64,000 nucleotides of DNA from Rhodococcus koreensis (GCF_900105905.1 NZ_FNSV01000002.1:62001-126000), one strand, 5' to 3'. Counted from the stretch's first letter, positions 1-9,530 are shown. Translations and numbers: made by a program. Notes: generated by a model from the letters alone, not told the origin.

Positions 1-2
1 TG

Positions 3-269
3 CGCCTGGCGCTGCGCCGGTGCGAGTTGCTCGCACAGATGCACTCGGTGAGCTCCGATGCGCGCTGGATGATCAGTTTCGCGATCCAGTGGGCGCCGTT
101 CGGCGGTGCGAGCGCGGCCGAACTGCTGGAAACATTCGGCGTCAACCGCCGCCGTTTCATGGAACTCGTGCTCGACGGACTCGCGCCGAAGGCCACCGAC
201 ATCCAGAAGATCCGAGCGATGAAAGGTCAGCTGCGGACCTCCCTCGCGCAGGCGTGGGGCGTGCAGTAG
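3..269 (+). CDS. Hypothetical protein, C-terminal part (5' end may lie outside the window)
   Basis: The frame is open to the first base of the window and stops with TAG at 267-269, so the start may lie upstream; TTG at 27 and ATG at 39 are internal candidates. The roughly 80 visible residues are helical in character, with a WAPFGG stretch followed by a helix-turn-helix-like segment (ELLETFGVNRRRF). This loosely recalls small actinobacterial DUF3263-type proteins, but I would not assign a family. It ends just before the convergent PaoC-like gene. No function can be given. Confidence 0.5.
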   Translation, partial: RLALRRCELLAQMHSVSSDARWMISFAIQWAPFGGASAAELLETFGVNRRRFMELVLDGLAPKATDIQKIRAMKGQLRTSLAQAWGVQ

Positions 270-279
270 GCCCGGCCGG

Positions 280-2372
280 TCACCCCGGCAGCAGATCGTC
301 CAGGTGGATCGGCACCTTCCGCACCCGGACCCCGGTGGCGTGATGCACCGCGTTCGCCACCGCGGCCGCGGCCCCGACGATGCCGATCTCACCTGCCCCC
401 TTCGACCCCATCGGGCCGGCGTGCGCGTCGACGTCGTCGAGGCACACCGCGTCCAGATACCTGATGTCGGCGTGAGTGCTGACGTGATAGGAGGCCAGGT
501 CCTGCGTCACGACGTGGCCGAACCGGGGGTCGTTCACGCTGCTCTCGTGCAACGCCATCGACACCCCCATCGTCATGCCGCCGATGAGCTGCGACCGCAC
601 GGTCCGGGCGTTCACGACCCGGCCGATCGCGAACACGCCGAGCATGCGTTCGACGCGGATCTCGCAGGAGTCACGGCGGACGTGCGCCTCCGCGAAATGG
701 GCGCCGAACGAATGGAGCGCGAACTTCTCGGCGTCCGGATTGTCGAGGGTCCCCGCGCTGGCCTCCGCCCCCGGAACCGGGGTGCTGCCGTGCTCGTCCC
801 GGAACGCGCGGGCCGCCGCGACGATCGCGCTGCCCCAGGACGTGGTTCCCGTGGAACCCCCGGCGACGGTCGCCGGCGGAAGGTTCGTGTCACCGATCTG
901 CAGGACGACCGAGTCCAGGGGGCACCCCAGCGCGTCGGCGGCAATCTGGGTGAGCGCCGTCCACGCGCCGGTGCCGATGTCGACCGAGCCGATCTGCACG
1001 GTGTAGGTGCCGTCGGACTGGTACACGATCCGGGCCACCGATCCCGGCATGGTGTTCGCGGGGTACGTCGCGGACGCGACGCCCAATCCCACCTGCCACT
1101 CCGAGTCAGACCGTGACCGCGCCATCGCATCGCGCTCCGCCCACCCGAATCGTCGGGCGCCCTCCCGCAGGCAGTCGGTGAGGCGCCGCCCCGACCACGG
1201 GCGGCCCGTACTCGGGTCGGCGTCGGGCTCGTTGCGGATCCGCAGTTCGATCGGGTCGAGTCCGCAGGCCGCGGCCAGTTCGTCCATCGCCACCTCGGCC
1301 GCGAACATCCCCGGCGTCTCGCCGGGCGCACGCATCCAGGAGGGAGCGGGGACGTCGAGGGCCGCGAGACGGTGGGTGGTGTGCCGGTTCGGTGTGGAAT
1401 ACATCATCCGCGACGGGACCGCCGACTGTTCGGCGAACTCCTTGATCTTCGCGGACTGTTCGATCGCTTCGTGGGAGAGCGCGGTCAGCCGTCCGTCGGC
1501 GTCCGCGCCGAGCCGGATGTGCTGCACCGTCGCGGTGCGGTACGCGGAGAGGGCGAACATCTGCTGCCGGGTCAGCGCGAACTTCACCGGCCTGCCCGCC
1601 GCCCGCTGGGCCGCCAGCACCGCCAGCACGTTGTGCGCGTGCGGCAGTCCCTTGGACCCGAACCCGCCGCCGACGTACGGGGCGATCACCCGCACCTGCT
1701 CGACTTCGAGTCCGAACAGCGGTGCCAGGGTCTGCCGAACGGAATGGACGCCCTGCGTCGAATCGTGCAGCGTCAGAACCGGTCCGCTGCCACCCGGGGT
1801 CCACCGGGCGATGGTGGCGTGCGGTTCCATCGGATTGTTGTGTTCCATCGCGGTCGAGTACACCTGATCGACCGTGACCGCCGAGGCGGCGAGCGCGGCC
1901 TCCACGTCGCCGTCGTCGGTGTCGGTCGGGAACCCGGCGTTGACGTCGTCGGGCGCGTACAGATCGTCCCTGCCGGAACGGAAGTCGGTGTCGTGGGATG
2001 CCTCGTCGTAGTCGACGCGGACGAGGCCCTCGCCGTGCCGGGCGACTTCCGGTGATTCCGCGACCACCGCGCCCACGAACTGGCCGCGGAAGTGAACCTC
2101 AGGGTCCTGCAGGATCGTGAGTTCCCCGTCCGAGGTGTCCGCGAGACGGGGCGCGTCGAACACCGTCAGGACCGCGACCCGTCCAGGGCTTCCGCGTCCG
2201 CCGTGTGCATCGCGGTGACCCGGCCGCGGCCGATCGTCGACAGGATCGGGTACAGGTACGCCGGATCTTCCACCGCGTGCTCGAACGCGTACGGCGCCGT
2301 CCCGGTCACCTTGTCGGGGGCGTCGAGGCGCTCGGCGGGGGTTCCGATCACCTTCGGCTCGACGAGCGTCAT
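280..2372 (-). pseudogene. Molybdenum-cofactor-binding large subunit of an aldehyde/xanthine oxidoreductase (PaoC/YagR-like), frameshifted
   Basis: This would be the catalytic Mo-cofactor subunit of a three-subunit periplasmic-type aldehyde oxidoreductase, accepting electrons from an aldehyde or purine substrate. The N-terminus starts at ATG 2372 (MTLVEPKVIGTPAERLDAPD) and overlaps the FAD-subunit stop by ATGA. After about 64 codons the frame runs into TGA. The neighbouring frame continues without loss of homology (VLTVFDAPRLADT) to 280. Adding one base to the CCC run at 2178-2180 (GGG on the coding strand) gives a smooth ALDG-VAVLTVF reading and about 697 residues, near the family length of about 730. 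Molybdopterin-contacting segments such as GGGFGSKG and the C-terminal GSKGAGEIG are present. As read, only a 627-residue product from GTG 2163 could be made, lacking the N-terminal domain. A sequencing error is possible. Confidence 0.85.
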
Positions 2373-3361
2373 GGGCGCGCCTCCTCGGCGAGTGACCGGA
2401 GTACCGACACGAGGACCCGGCGGGTCAGCACGACCTTGAACTCGTTGCCCGGAAGCGGCTGTGCGGCGGCGAGTTCCGACTCGGCCGCCGCCGTGAACGT
2501 GTCCCCCGTGGGCGGCGACCCGAGCAGGACCTCCTCGGCGCGTGTGGCACGCCACGGCCGGTGCGCGACACCACCGAGCGCGACTCGCGCCGACGTGATC
2601 GACGCGTCGTCGATGGTCAGCTCGGCGGCCACCGACACCACCGCGAACGCGAAGGACGCCCGGTCCCGCACCTTCCGGTACGCGGACCGGTTCCCGGCGG
2701 GCGGCTCGGGCAACTCCACGGCGGTCACGAGGTCGCCGTGCCGCAGGACGGTGTCGCGGTCGGGCCGGTCTCCGGGAAGCCGGTAGAACTCGCGCAGCGG
2801 AATCCGCCGTTCCCCGCCGGTATCGCGCACCACCACGACCGCGTCGAGGGCCGTCATCGCGACGGCCATGTCGGACGGATGCACGGCGACGCAGTGCTCC
2901 GACGCACCGAGAATGGCGTGATAGCGGGCATAACCACCGAGCGCGGAACACCCCGTACCGGGCTCGCGTTTGTTGCACGGCGTCGTGACGTCCTGGAAGT
3001 ACACGCAGCGGGTCCGCTGAAGCAGGTTTCCCGCGGTCGTCGCGAGGTTGCGCAGCTGTCCCGACGCACCGGACAGGAGCGCGCGCGACAGCATCGGGTA
3101 CCGGGCCCGCACCACGTCGTGCGCGGCGAGGTCGCTGTTGCGGACGGCCGCCCCGATCCGGAGTCCGCCGTCGGGAAGTGCCTCGACGGCGTCGAGGGGG
3201 AGACGGCTCACATCGACGAGGAGATGCGGCGCCGCCACCCCGAGTTTCATGTGGTCGACGAGGTTGGTGCCACCGGCGAGGAACGCCGCACGCGGATCGG
3301 CCGTGACGGTGGCGACGGCGCTGTCGACGTCGGTGGCCCGCTCGTAGTCGAAGGGAATCAT
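2369..3361 (-). CDS. FAD-binding subunit of molybdenum aldehyde/xanthine oxidoreductase (PaoB/YagS-like)
   Basis: This medium subunit carries FAD and passes electrons between the 2Fe-2S subunit and the acceptor. The 330-residue protein starts MIPFDYERA at ATG 3361, overlapping the 2Fe-2S gene stop by ATGA. It has the FAD pyrophosphate loop AFLAGGTNLVDHMK near residue 30. In the middle is a cysteine-rich insert (CVYFQDVTTPCNKREPGTGC), the extra 4Fe-4S site typical of PaoB rather than CoxM. A longer open frame upstream to 3730 is antisense noise. The coupled order 2Fe-2S, FAD, Mo subunit is the standard operon layout. Confidence 0.93.
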   Translation of the reverse strand: MIPFDYERATDVDSAVATVTADPRAAFLAGGTNLVDHMKLGVAAPHLLVDVSRLPLDAVEALPDGGLRIGAAVRNSDLAAHDVVRARYPMLSRALLSGASGQLRNLATTAGNLLQRTRCVYFQDVTTPCNKREPGTGCSALGGYARYHAILGASEHCVAVHPSDMAVAMTALDAVVVVRDTGGERRIPLREFYRLPGDRPDRDTVLRHGDLVTAVELPEPPAGNRSAYRKVRDRASFAFAVVSVAAELTIDDASITSARVALGGVAHRPWRATRAEEVLLGSPPTGDTFTAAAESELAAAQPLPGNEFKVVLTRRVLVSVLRSLAEEARP

Positions 3362-3885
3362 GCTTCCGCCGCCTGCCGGATCGCCGCGAGGATGTTCGGG
3401 TAGGCGCCGCACCGGCAGAGGTTCCCGCTCATCCGTTCCCGGATCTCGTCGTCGGTGAGTTCGGGAGGAGCGGTCAGGCTCTCGGTGACGGCACTCGGCT
3501 GCAGGGCGAGAAACTCGTCGAACATCCCGATCGCCGAACAGATCTGACCGGGCGTGCAGTAGCCGCACTGCAGTCCGTCCTGCTCGACGAACGCCTGCTG
3601 AACGGAATGAAGCACGTCGCCGTCGGCCAGTCCGTGCGCGGTGACGACGCGTGCACCGTCGTGGGCGACGGCGAACGTCAGGCAGGACGTGGCGCGCCTG
3701 CCGTCGAGGAGGACGGTGCACGAACCGCACTGGCCGTGGTCGCAGCCCTTCTTCGGCGCGGTGACCCCGAGGTGGTCGCGGAGCGCGTCGAGCAGGGTGG
3801 TGCGGGTGTCCACGTCGAGGGTGCGTTCCTCGCCGTCGACGGTGAGCACGATCTTCCGGTAGCGGGGGCTGTCCGCGGCATTCAT
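3358..3885 (-). CDS. 2Fe-2S subunit of molybdenum aldehyde/xanthine oxidoreductase (PaoA/YagT-like)
   Basis: This small subunit of 175 residues carries two [2Fe-2S] clusters. The plant-ferredoxin-type N-domain shows CDHGQCGSC with a later Cys at SCLTF. The helical C-domain shows CGYCTPG and CRCGAYPNI, the second cluster. It is first in the reverse operon and overlaps the FAD gene by four bases. It begins MNAADSPRYRK with no Tat signal, whereas E. coli PaoA has one, so the enzyme may be cytoplasmic (inference). Because the large subunit is frameshifted, this subunit may have no functional complex. Confidence 0.93.
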   Translation of the reverse strand: MNAADSPRYRKIVLTVDGEERTLDVDTRTTLLDALRDHLGVTAPKKGCDHGQCGSCTVLLDGRRATSCLTFAVAHDGARVVTAHGLADGDVLHSVQQAFVEQDGLQCGYCTPGQICSAIGMFDEFLALQPSAVTESLTAPPELTDDEIRERMSGNLCRCGAYPNILAAIRQAAEA

Positions 3886-3999
3886 GGCGGGAGGTTACCC
3901 GCGGTGAGCGATCCCGAATCGGTGTCCGCGGTGGTTCCGCCGGCGAAGGACTGGGTACTTGCTGAACCCGGACACAGTGGATGATCGGGAAGGGACGTC

Positions 4000-4665
4000 A
4001 TGCGCGTCGAACACATCACGGTGGTCGTGCCCGCTCACGACGAGGAGGCACTGCTGCCGCGATGCCTCGACGGGGTGCAGACCGCCGCGCGGGAAGTGTC
4101 GGTGCCGGTGACGATCGTCGTGGTGCTCGACGGATGCACCGACCGCAGCGAGGCCGTCGCCCGCGCAGCGGACGTCGACGTCGTGGTGCTGGGTGCGCGG
4201 AACGTCGGCGCCGCCCGGCGTGCGGGCTTCGACTCGGTCGCCCTGCGCCCGCACGAGTGGTTCGCCACCACGGATGCGGACTCGCTCGTCCCCGCGCACT
4301 GGCTGTCCTCCCACCTGCAGCACGCGAGCCGCGGCGCGCAGTTGGTGGCGGGGACGGTGACGGTCACCGACTGGTCGGGGTGGCCCGACCACGTGCGGTC
4401 GCTGTACGGCAGCGCCTACCGCTCCGGCACCGCCCACGGGCACGTGCACGGCGCGTCCCTCGGATTCTCGGCGGACCTGTACCGGGCGGTGGACGGGTTC
4501 GCCGCCCTGCCCGCGCACGAGGACGTGGACCTGGTGCAGCGGATGGTCGAACGCGGAGCGCACGTGGTGTGGAGCATCGACGCGCCGGTGGAGACGTCCG
4601 CACGGGCCGACGCCCGCGCGCCGCAGGGCTTCGCCACCCACCTGGAGGGACTGCAGGACCGATGA
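4000..4665 (+). CDS. Family 2 glycosyltransferase
   Basis: A 221-residue GT-A-fold transferase that would move a sugar from a nucleotide donor to an unknown acceptor. The N-terminus ITVVVPAHDEEALLPRCL is the classic GT2 opening, and TTDADSLVP gives the DXD-like metal-binding motif near residue 90. HEDVDL near residue 170 resembles the ED acceptor/base motif. There are no membrane segments, so it is cytoplasmic. It is the first gene of a four-gene forward operon; its stop overlaps the next start by ATGA. It is short for GT2, consistent with a catalytic domain only. Acceptor and product are unknown. Confidence 0.9.
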   Translation: MRVEHITVVVPAHDEEALLPRCLDGVQTAAREVSVPVTIVVVLDGCTDRSEAVARAADVDVVVLGARNVGAARRAGFDSVALRPHEWFATTDADSLVPAHWLSSHLQHASRGAQLVAGTVTVTDWSGWPDHVRSLYGSAYRSGTAHGHVHGASLGFSADLYRAVDGFAALPAHEDVDLVQRMVERGAHVVWSIDAPVETSARADARAPQGFATHLEGLQDR

Positions 4666-5627
4666 TCACCGACGTCACCCACGACAGCAGTCCCACCCAT
4701 GCCGCCGTGCGGGCGATCATCCGTTCGGGCGATGCGGAACTGCCGCTGCCCGGCCACGGGTCCACCGCCGCCCGGTGGGCGCAACTCACGGAATGGTGCC
4801 GCCGCGACCTCTCGGTCGGCCGGCTGCTCGAGGCACACGCCGACGCGGACGCGATCCTCGCCGAGATCGACGGCACCCGCGCCGGCCGGAACGAGTGGTG
4901 GGGAGTCTGGGCCAGCGAACCACCACGCCCGGTCCTGGACGCCGCCCACGATGCGAGCGGATGGCGACTGCGGGGAGCGAAGGCGTGGTGCTCCGGGGCG
5001 TCGATGTGCACGCACGCGCTGGTCACGGCACGTGTCGACGGGCAACCCCGGCTGTTCGCCGTCGATCTGCGGGAACCCGGGGTCACGCCGGGACGCGGGG
5101 GCTGGCGCAATCCGGGGATGGCGGCGACGGACACCGAAGCAGTGACGTTCGACGGCGTTCCCGTGCGAGCTGTCGGCGCCGCGGACCGGTACCTCGACCG
5201 GGCTGGGTTCTGGCACGGCGGCATCGGGGTGGCGGCGTGCTGGTTCGGTGGCACGCTCGCTGTGGCGGAACCGCTGCGGGCTCGCGCACGAGATGGCCGG
5301 GCGGACAGTCACCAGCTCGCGCACCTCGGCGCGATCGACGTCGCCGTCAGCGCGACTCGATGGGCACTCGCGTCCGCGGCCGCGGAGGTGGACTCGGATC
5401 CCGTCGATCGGACGTCCGCGCAGGTGCGCGCGTTCCGGGTGCGGGGCCTCGTCGAGCGCACCGCGAGCGAGGTGATCGACCGCGTCGGCCGCGCGCTGGG
5501 CGCCGCGCCGCTCGCGGGCGACGCGGACCACGCCCGCAACGTCGCGGATTTGCTCGTCTACATCCGGCAATCCCACGCCGAGCGGGATCTCGCGACACTC
5601 GGCGAACTCGTCGCGGGGGAGGACTGA
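4662..5627 (+). CDS. Acyl-CoA-dehydrogenase-like protein
   Basis: A 321-residue protein with the acyl-CoA dehydrogenase fold: a helical N-domain, a middle beta-domain (GWRLRGAKAWCSGASMCTHALVT, the flavin-contacting segment), then a helical C-domain. It is shorter than ordinary dehydrogenases (about 380 residues) and lacks an obvious catalytic Glu in the usual place. It may therefore act as a flavin monooxygenase or dehydrogenase on an unusual substrate. It starts at ATG 4662 inside the glycosyltransferase stop. The company of a sugar transferase, a PIG-L deacetylase and a methyltransferase suggests tailoring of a small glycoside or amino sugar; this is inference. Confidence 0.82.
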   Translation: MITDVTHDSSPTHAAVRAIIRSGDAELPLPGHGSTAARWAQLTEWCRRDLSVGRLLEAHADADAILAEIDGTRAGRNEWWGVWASEPPRPVLDAAHDASGWRLRGAKAWCSGASMCTHALVTARVDGQPRLFAVDLREPGVTPGRGGWRNPGMAATDTEAVTFDGVPVRAVGAADRYLDRAGFWHGGIGVAACWFGGTLAVAEPLRARARDGRADSHQLAHLGAIDVAVSATRWALASAAAEVDSDPVDRTSAQVRAFRVRGLVERTASEVIDRVGRALGAAPLAGDADHARNVADLLVYIRQSHAERDLATLGELVAGED

Positions 5628-5629
5628 CC

Positions 5630-6403
5630 GTGGACAACGCCACCAGATTCAGGGAGACACCCGTGGCCGGCCGGGGCACCCCGGAGGACGTGTGGCAGCG
5701 GTGGCTGGCCTCCGTCCGGTGTCCGCCGATACCGCTCACGGAATGCGACCGCATGGTCGTCGTCGCCCCGCATCCCGACGACGAGGTGCTCGGCGTGGGC
5801 GCGCTGATGGCCACCGCGGCCACCGCCGGTGTTTCCGTCCAGGTCGTCGCGGTCACCGACGGCGCGGCGTCGCATCCGCAGTCGCCGACCCTGTCACCCG
5901 CCGCGCTGGCGGCCGCGCGGATCGCCGAATCGAACCGGGCGACAGCGCTGTTGGGCGTCGGCGAACCACTCCGTCTCGGATTGCCGGACGGCGGTGTGTG
6001 CGCGTACGAACGCGAACTCACCACCCGCCTCGTCGACGTGCTCACCGCGACGTCCCGGGCCGGGGAGAGGGTGTGGGTGCTCGCGACCTGGCGAGGCGAC
6101 GGTCACCCCGACCACGACGCCACCGGACGGGCCGCCGCGGAGGCGTGTTCGGTCACCGGCCACCGATTGGTGGAGTATCCGGTCTGGATGTGGCACTGGG
6201 CGCGACCCGCCGACCCGTCGGTGCCGTGGAACCGGATGCGAGTACTCGCACCCACCGTCGACGTCCTGGCGCGCAAACGCCGGGCCGTCGACGAATTCCG
6301 TACCCAGATCCGCCCACTGTCCGAGGACCCCCGGGACGCCACGATCCTCCCGCCGTGGGTGCTGGCGCGACTGATGCGGACGACGGAACGGGTGCTGTGG
6401 TGA
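5630..6403 (+). CDS. PIG-L family Zn-dependent deacetylase
   Basis: A 257-residue LmbE/PIG-L family amidase, expected to remove an N-acetyl group from an N-acetylglucosaminyl-type substrate. The metal site PHPDDE (VVAPHPDDEVLGVGA, about residues 45-58) and a downstream GHPDHDATG supply the Asp/His ligands and base. The GTG start at 5630 lies two bases after the preceding TGA and fits the frame; a much longer upstream frame is antisense noise. The stop overlaps the methyltransferase start by GTGA. Mycothiol MshB and Mca are family relatives, but the context differs, so I do not assign them. Confidence 0.9.
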   Translation: MDNATRFRETPVAGRGTPEDVWQRWLASVRCPPIPLTECDRMVVVAPHPDDEVLGVGALMATAATAGVSVQVVAVTDGAASHPQSPTLSPAALAAARIAESNRATALLGVGEPLRLGLPDGGVCAYERELTTRLVDVLTATSRAGERVWVLATWRGDGHPDHDATGRAAAEACSVTGHRLVEYPVWMWHWARPADPSVPWNRMRVLAPTVDVLARKRRAVDEFRTQIRPLSEDPRDATILPPWVLARLMRTTERVLW

Positions 6404-7014
6404 GCGCGATGGATCCCGGCTACTTCGAGTCGATGTATGCGGAATTGTCGGACCCGTGGGGATTCGACGAACGGTGGTATGAACACCGCAAGTACGCGCT
6501 CACGCTCGCCGCCCTGCCCCGTCCGCACTATCGGCGGGCGTTCGAACCGGGATGCTCGATCGGGGTACTGACGGCGCAGTTGGCGAGACGCTGCGACCGG
6601 GTCGTCGCAACGGACGTGGTGCCTCGTGCCCTGTCGAGCGCACGGGACCGCATACGCCGCGAGGGACTGGCCGACCGCGTGGAGCTGGGCCGGGCATCGC
6701 TCCTCGATCCGTGGCCGGCAGGCACCTTCGACCTCGTGGTGCTCAGCGAGGTGCTGTACTACCTGACGCCCGCAGACCTGGACACCGTGCTCGGGCGGGC
6801 CGTCGACGCCCTGGAGGAGGGCGGCACCCTCGTGGCCGTGCACTGGCAGCATCCGGTGCCCGAATACCCGCAGACCGGCCGCGCGGTGCACGATGCGGTC
6901 GCGGCGTTCGAGGGCCTCCACCGCGTCGGGTCGTACCGCGACACGGACTTCCACCTGGACGTCTACACCCGCGGTGCGACGCGCTCGGTCGCCGCGGCGG
7001 AAGGGCTGAGCTGA
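6400..7014 (+). CDS. SAM-dependent methyltransferase (NodS-like class I)
   Basis: A 204-residue class I methyltransferase. Motif I is AFEPGCSIGVLTAQLA near residue 48, followed by VVATDVVPRAL (acidic residue binding the SAM ribose) and FDLVVLSEVLYYL (motif IV region). The GTG start at 6400 overlaps the deacetylase stop; ATG 6409 is an alternative. In rhizobial Nod-factor synthesis a NodS N-methyltransferase follows the NodB deacetylase, so deacetylation then N-methylation of an amino sugar is a reasonable guess here. Substrate unknown. Confidence 0.88.
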   Translation: MSAMDPGYFESMYAELSDPWGFDERWYEHRKYALTLAALPRPHYRRAFEPGCSIGVLTAQLARRCDRVVATDVVPRALSSARDRIRREGLADRVELGRASLLDPWPAGTFDLVVLSEVLYYLTPADLDTVLGRAVDALEEGGTLVAVHWQHPVPEYPQTGRAVHDAVAAFEGLHRVGSYRDTDFHLDVYTRGATRSVAAAEGLS

Positions 7015-7027
7015 CCGGTCGGCTCTC

Positions 7028-7675
7028 TCACTGTTCGGGCAGGCTGCCGGTCTCCAAGAAGATGACGCGCCTGCCGATTTCCACGGTGTGGTCGCAGAAC
7101 CGCTCGTAGAAGCGGCCGAGCAGGGTGATGTCGACGGCCGACTGGACACCGTGCGGCCAGTCCTCGTTCTGGGTGATCGTGAACAGGCTGCGGTGGAGGT
7201 CGTCCATCGCCTCGTCCGCCGTCAGCAATCCGCGGGCGCGCTCGGGGTCGCGGTGCTGCAGCACCTGCTCGGTCTCCCTCGCCTGCGCGACGGCGACGGT
7301 GCCCATCTCCGTGAACACGTCCCGCACCTCGTCGGGGACCACGTGGTCGGGATGCCGCCGGCGGGCGATCTTCGCGATGTGCACCGCGAGACCGCCCATC
7401 CGGTGCAGATCCGCGGAGATGTGGAGACCGCCGACCATGAATCGGAGATCGTGGGCCACCGGAGCCTGCAGCGCGAGGAGCGCGAACGCACGCTTCTCCC
7501 AGTGCGCCGCGGCATCGTCGAGCTCGCCGCTCACGTCGATGACGTGTTCGGCGAGCTCGAGGTCTGCCTGCAGCAGTGCGTCGCTCGCCTCCGACATCGC
7601 GGTGACGGACAGCCGGCACATGGCGGCGAGATCGCCGGACAGGCTGTCGAGATTTTCCGCGAAACGAGTACGCAT
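7028..7675 (-). CDS. phoU: Phosphate transport system regulatory protein PhoU
   Basis: A 215-residue all-helical protein with two PhoU repeats, each carrying the metal-binding E/DXXXD pattern. It links the Pst phosphate transporter to the phosphate-sensing histidine kinase and damps the Pho response. It starts MRTRFAENLDSLSGDLAAM, a typical PhoU N-terminus, and has the usual length. It is monocistronic here; no pst genes are nearby, which is common for one of several actinobacterial copies. It converges with the methyltransferase operon, leaving 13 bases between the two stops. Confidence 0.93.
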   Translation of the reverse strand: MRTRFAENLDSLSGDLAAMCRLSVTAMSEASDALLQADLELAEHVIDVSGELDDAAAHWEKRAFALLALQAPVAHDLRFMVGGLHISADLHRMGGLAVHIAKIARRRHPDHVVPDEVRDVFTEMGTVAVAQARETEQVLQHRDPERARGLLTADEAMDDLHRSLFTITQNEDWPHGVQSAVDITLLGRFYERFCDHTVEIGRRVIFLETGSLPEQ

Positions 7676-7714
7676 CGGCTCAGCCTAGGGGTGTTCTGGG
7701 ACAAGTGCCTCGCT

Positions 7715-7984
7715 CTATCGGGGGTCGGCGTGGGCCAGCTTCCGGTACCCCTGGGCACCCGCCCGATCGACCGCCGCCTTGACCAGGCCGAAGACGGTGC
7801 CCTGCACGGCGGCCGCGATCAGCACTTCGCGGGTGCTGCGGGACAGATCCTTGGGGTCGGGAGCCTCGGATTCGCCTGCGACACGCTTCCACACCTGACC
7901 GAACACGGCACTCGCCGCTATTCCACCGGCGACACTCGCAGCGAGCGCCAACGGTTTGTACATCGCCTTCGATGCGGCGCTCAT
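7715..7984 (-). CDS. DUF4235 family small protein
   Basis: An 89-residue protein starting MSAASKAMYKPL. It has a small-residue-rich N-terminal helix (LALAASVAGGIAASAVFGQVW) likely to insert in or lie against the membrane, then a second helical segment (LIAAAVQGTVFGLVKAAVDRAG). The pattern fits DUF4235, an actinobacterial family of unknown function. It lies divergently before the NADH dehydrogenase, with about 130 bases between the starts. Confidence 0.8.
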   Translation of the reverse strand: MSAASKAMYKPLALAASVAGGIAASAVFGQVWKRVAGESEAPDPKDLSRSTREVLIAAAVQGTVFGLVKAAVDRAGAQGYRKLAHADPR

Positions 7985-8117
7985 GTTCCCGCCCTTCGCA
8001 TTCGATCCCGTCGATCGATCTCCGCTGGTCGAGTACCCGGATTCGACGCCCTCACACCGCCGCGGTCGTGACCGGGGGATTGTTTCGTTCGGCGCGTGGT
8101 TGGGGAATGCGTTCCGT

Positions 8118-9440
8118 ATGACCTACGAATCAGCCGGAGAGCCGACGCGCATCGTCGTCGTGGGCAGCGGCTTCGCCGGATTCGAATGCGCACGCTCTCT
8201 GACGCGGCGCCTCCGGGGAACCGACGCCCGCGTCATCATGATCTCGCCCCGCGACTACATGCTCTACACACCGCTCCTGCCCGAGGTGGCGGGCGGAATC
8301 CTGGACGCGCGGTTCGTCACCATTCCACTGTCCGAGGCGCTGTCGGACGTCGAGCTCGTGACGGGCAGAGTCGACGCCGTCGACTTCGACGCCCGCACCG
8401 TGCACGTCACCGACTGCGAGCAGGGTGTCGAGGAGGTGGCGTGGGACCGGGTGGTGCTCACCCCCGGATCGGTGACCCGGCTGTTCGACATTCCCGGACT
8501 CGCCGAGCACGCCAGGGGACTGAAATCGCCGGCCGAGGCACTGTACTTCCGCGACCAGCTGCTCACCCAGATCGAACTCGCCGAGCGGGACACCGACCCC
8601 CGGGTCGCCGACGCCCGACGGACGGTCGTCGTGGTCGGTGCGTCCTACGCGGGCACGGAACTCACGGCCCAACTCCGCGCCCTGGCCGACGAAGCAGCGT
8701 CCCGTCGCAACCTCGACCCCGCGAAGATCCGGTTCCTGCTGCTCGACGCCGCCGACAAGGTGATGCCCGAGGTGGGGGAGAAGCTGGGTGACAAGGTGCT
8801 GGAGGTGCTGCGCTCCCGCGGCATCGAGGTGCGACTCGGCACCACCCTGACGGAACTCGGATCCGAACACGTCACTCTCGACGACGGAACCGTCGTTCCC
8901 ACCCGCACGGTCGCCTGGGTGACGGGTGTGACCGCCGGCCCCCTCGTCGACACGCTCGGATTGCCCACCGAGAAGGGCAGATTGACGGTGCGCCCCGACC
9001 TCTCGGTCGACGGGCATCCCGACGTCTTCGCGGGCGGCGACGCCGCGGCCGTTCCCGATCCGAAGAACAGCGGATCGATCACCCCGCCCACCGCGCAGCA
9101 CGCCGTCCGGCAGGGGCGGGCCCTCGCCCGCAACGTGGCGGCGAGCCTGGGCGTCGGCGACGCGAAGCCGTACACCCACCGCGACATGGGCCTGGTCGTG
9201 GATCTCGGCCCGGGGTTCGCCGTCGCCAACCCCCTCGGCATCCGGCTGTCGGGGTTCCTCGCGAAGGTGGTCACCCGGGCATATCACCTCTACGCCATGC
9301 CGAACGCCGCCAATCGCTGGGCGGTCGCGTTCGCCTACCTCACCGATCTGATCTTCCCGCGTCCACTCGTGTCGATCGGGCTGGTCACCGATTCGGAATC
9401 ACGGTTCGCGGCCGGCGTGGAAATCGGAGCGCAGACCTGA
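8118..9440 (+). CDS. Type II NADH dehydrogenase (NAD(P)/FAD-dependent oxidoreductase)
   Basis: A 440-residue membrane-associated flavoprotein of the Ndh class that oxidises NADH and reduces menaquinone without pumping protons. The N-terminal dinucleotide fold IVVVGSGFAGFECA binds FAD. A second one, TVVVVGASYAGTELTAQL near residue 170, binds NADH. DVFAGGDAAAV is the FAD ribityl-binding strand near residue 305. The C-terminal helices (residues 370-415) probably contact the membrane. I chose ATG 8118; the frame is open further upstream but without homology. Confidence 0.9.
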   Translation: MTYESAGEPTRIVVVGSGFAGFECARSLTRRLRGTDARVIMISPRDYMLYTPLLPEVAGGILDARFVTIPLSEALSDVELVTGRVDAVDFDARTVHVTDCEQGVEEVAWDRVVLTPGSVTRLFDIPGLAEHARGLKSPAEALYFRDQLLTQIELAERDTDPRVADARRTVVVVGASYAGTELTAQLRALADEAASRRNLDPAKIRFLLLDAADKVMPEVGEKLGDKVLEVLRSRGIEVRLGTTLTELGSEHVTLDDGTVVPTRTVAWVTGVTAGPLVDTLGLPTEKGRLTVRPDLSVDGHPDVFAGGDAAAVPDPKNSGSITPPTAQHAVRQGRALARNVAASLGVGDAKPYTHRDMGLVVDLGPGFAVANPLGIRLSGFLAKVVTRAYHLYAMPNAANRWAVAFAYLTDLIFPRPLVSIGLVTDSESRFAAGVEIGAQT

Positions 9441-9530
9441 ACTGTCGGGAGGCGAGCGCGACGCGGCTCACGTTTTCGATGCGGTCGGGGAGGGTAAGCG
9501 CGGAGAGTCGTCAGGTACCGATTCGAGGGA

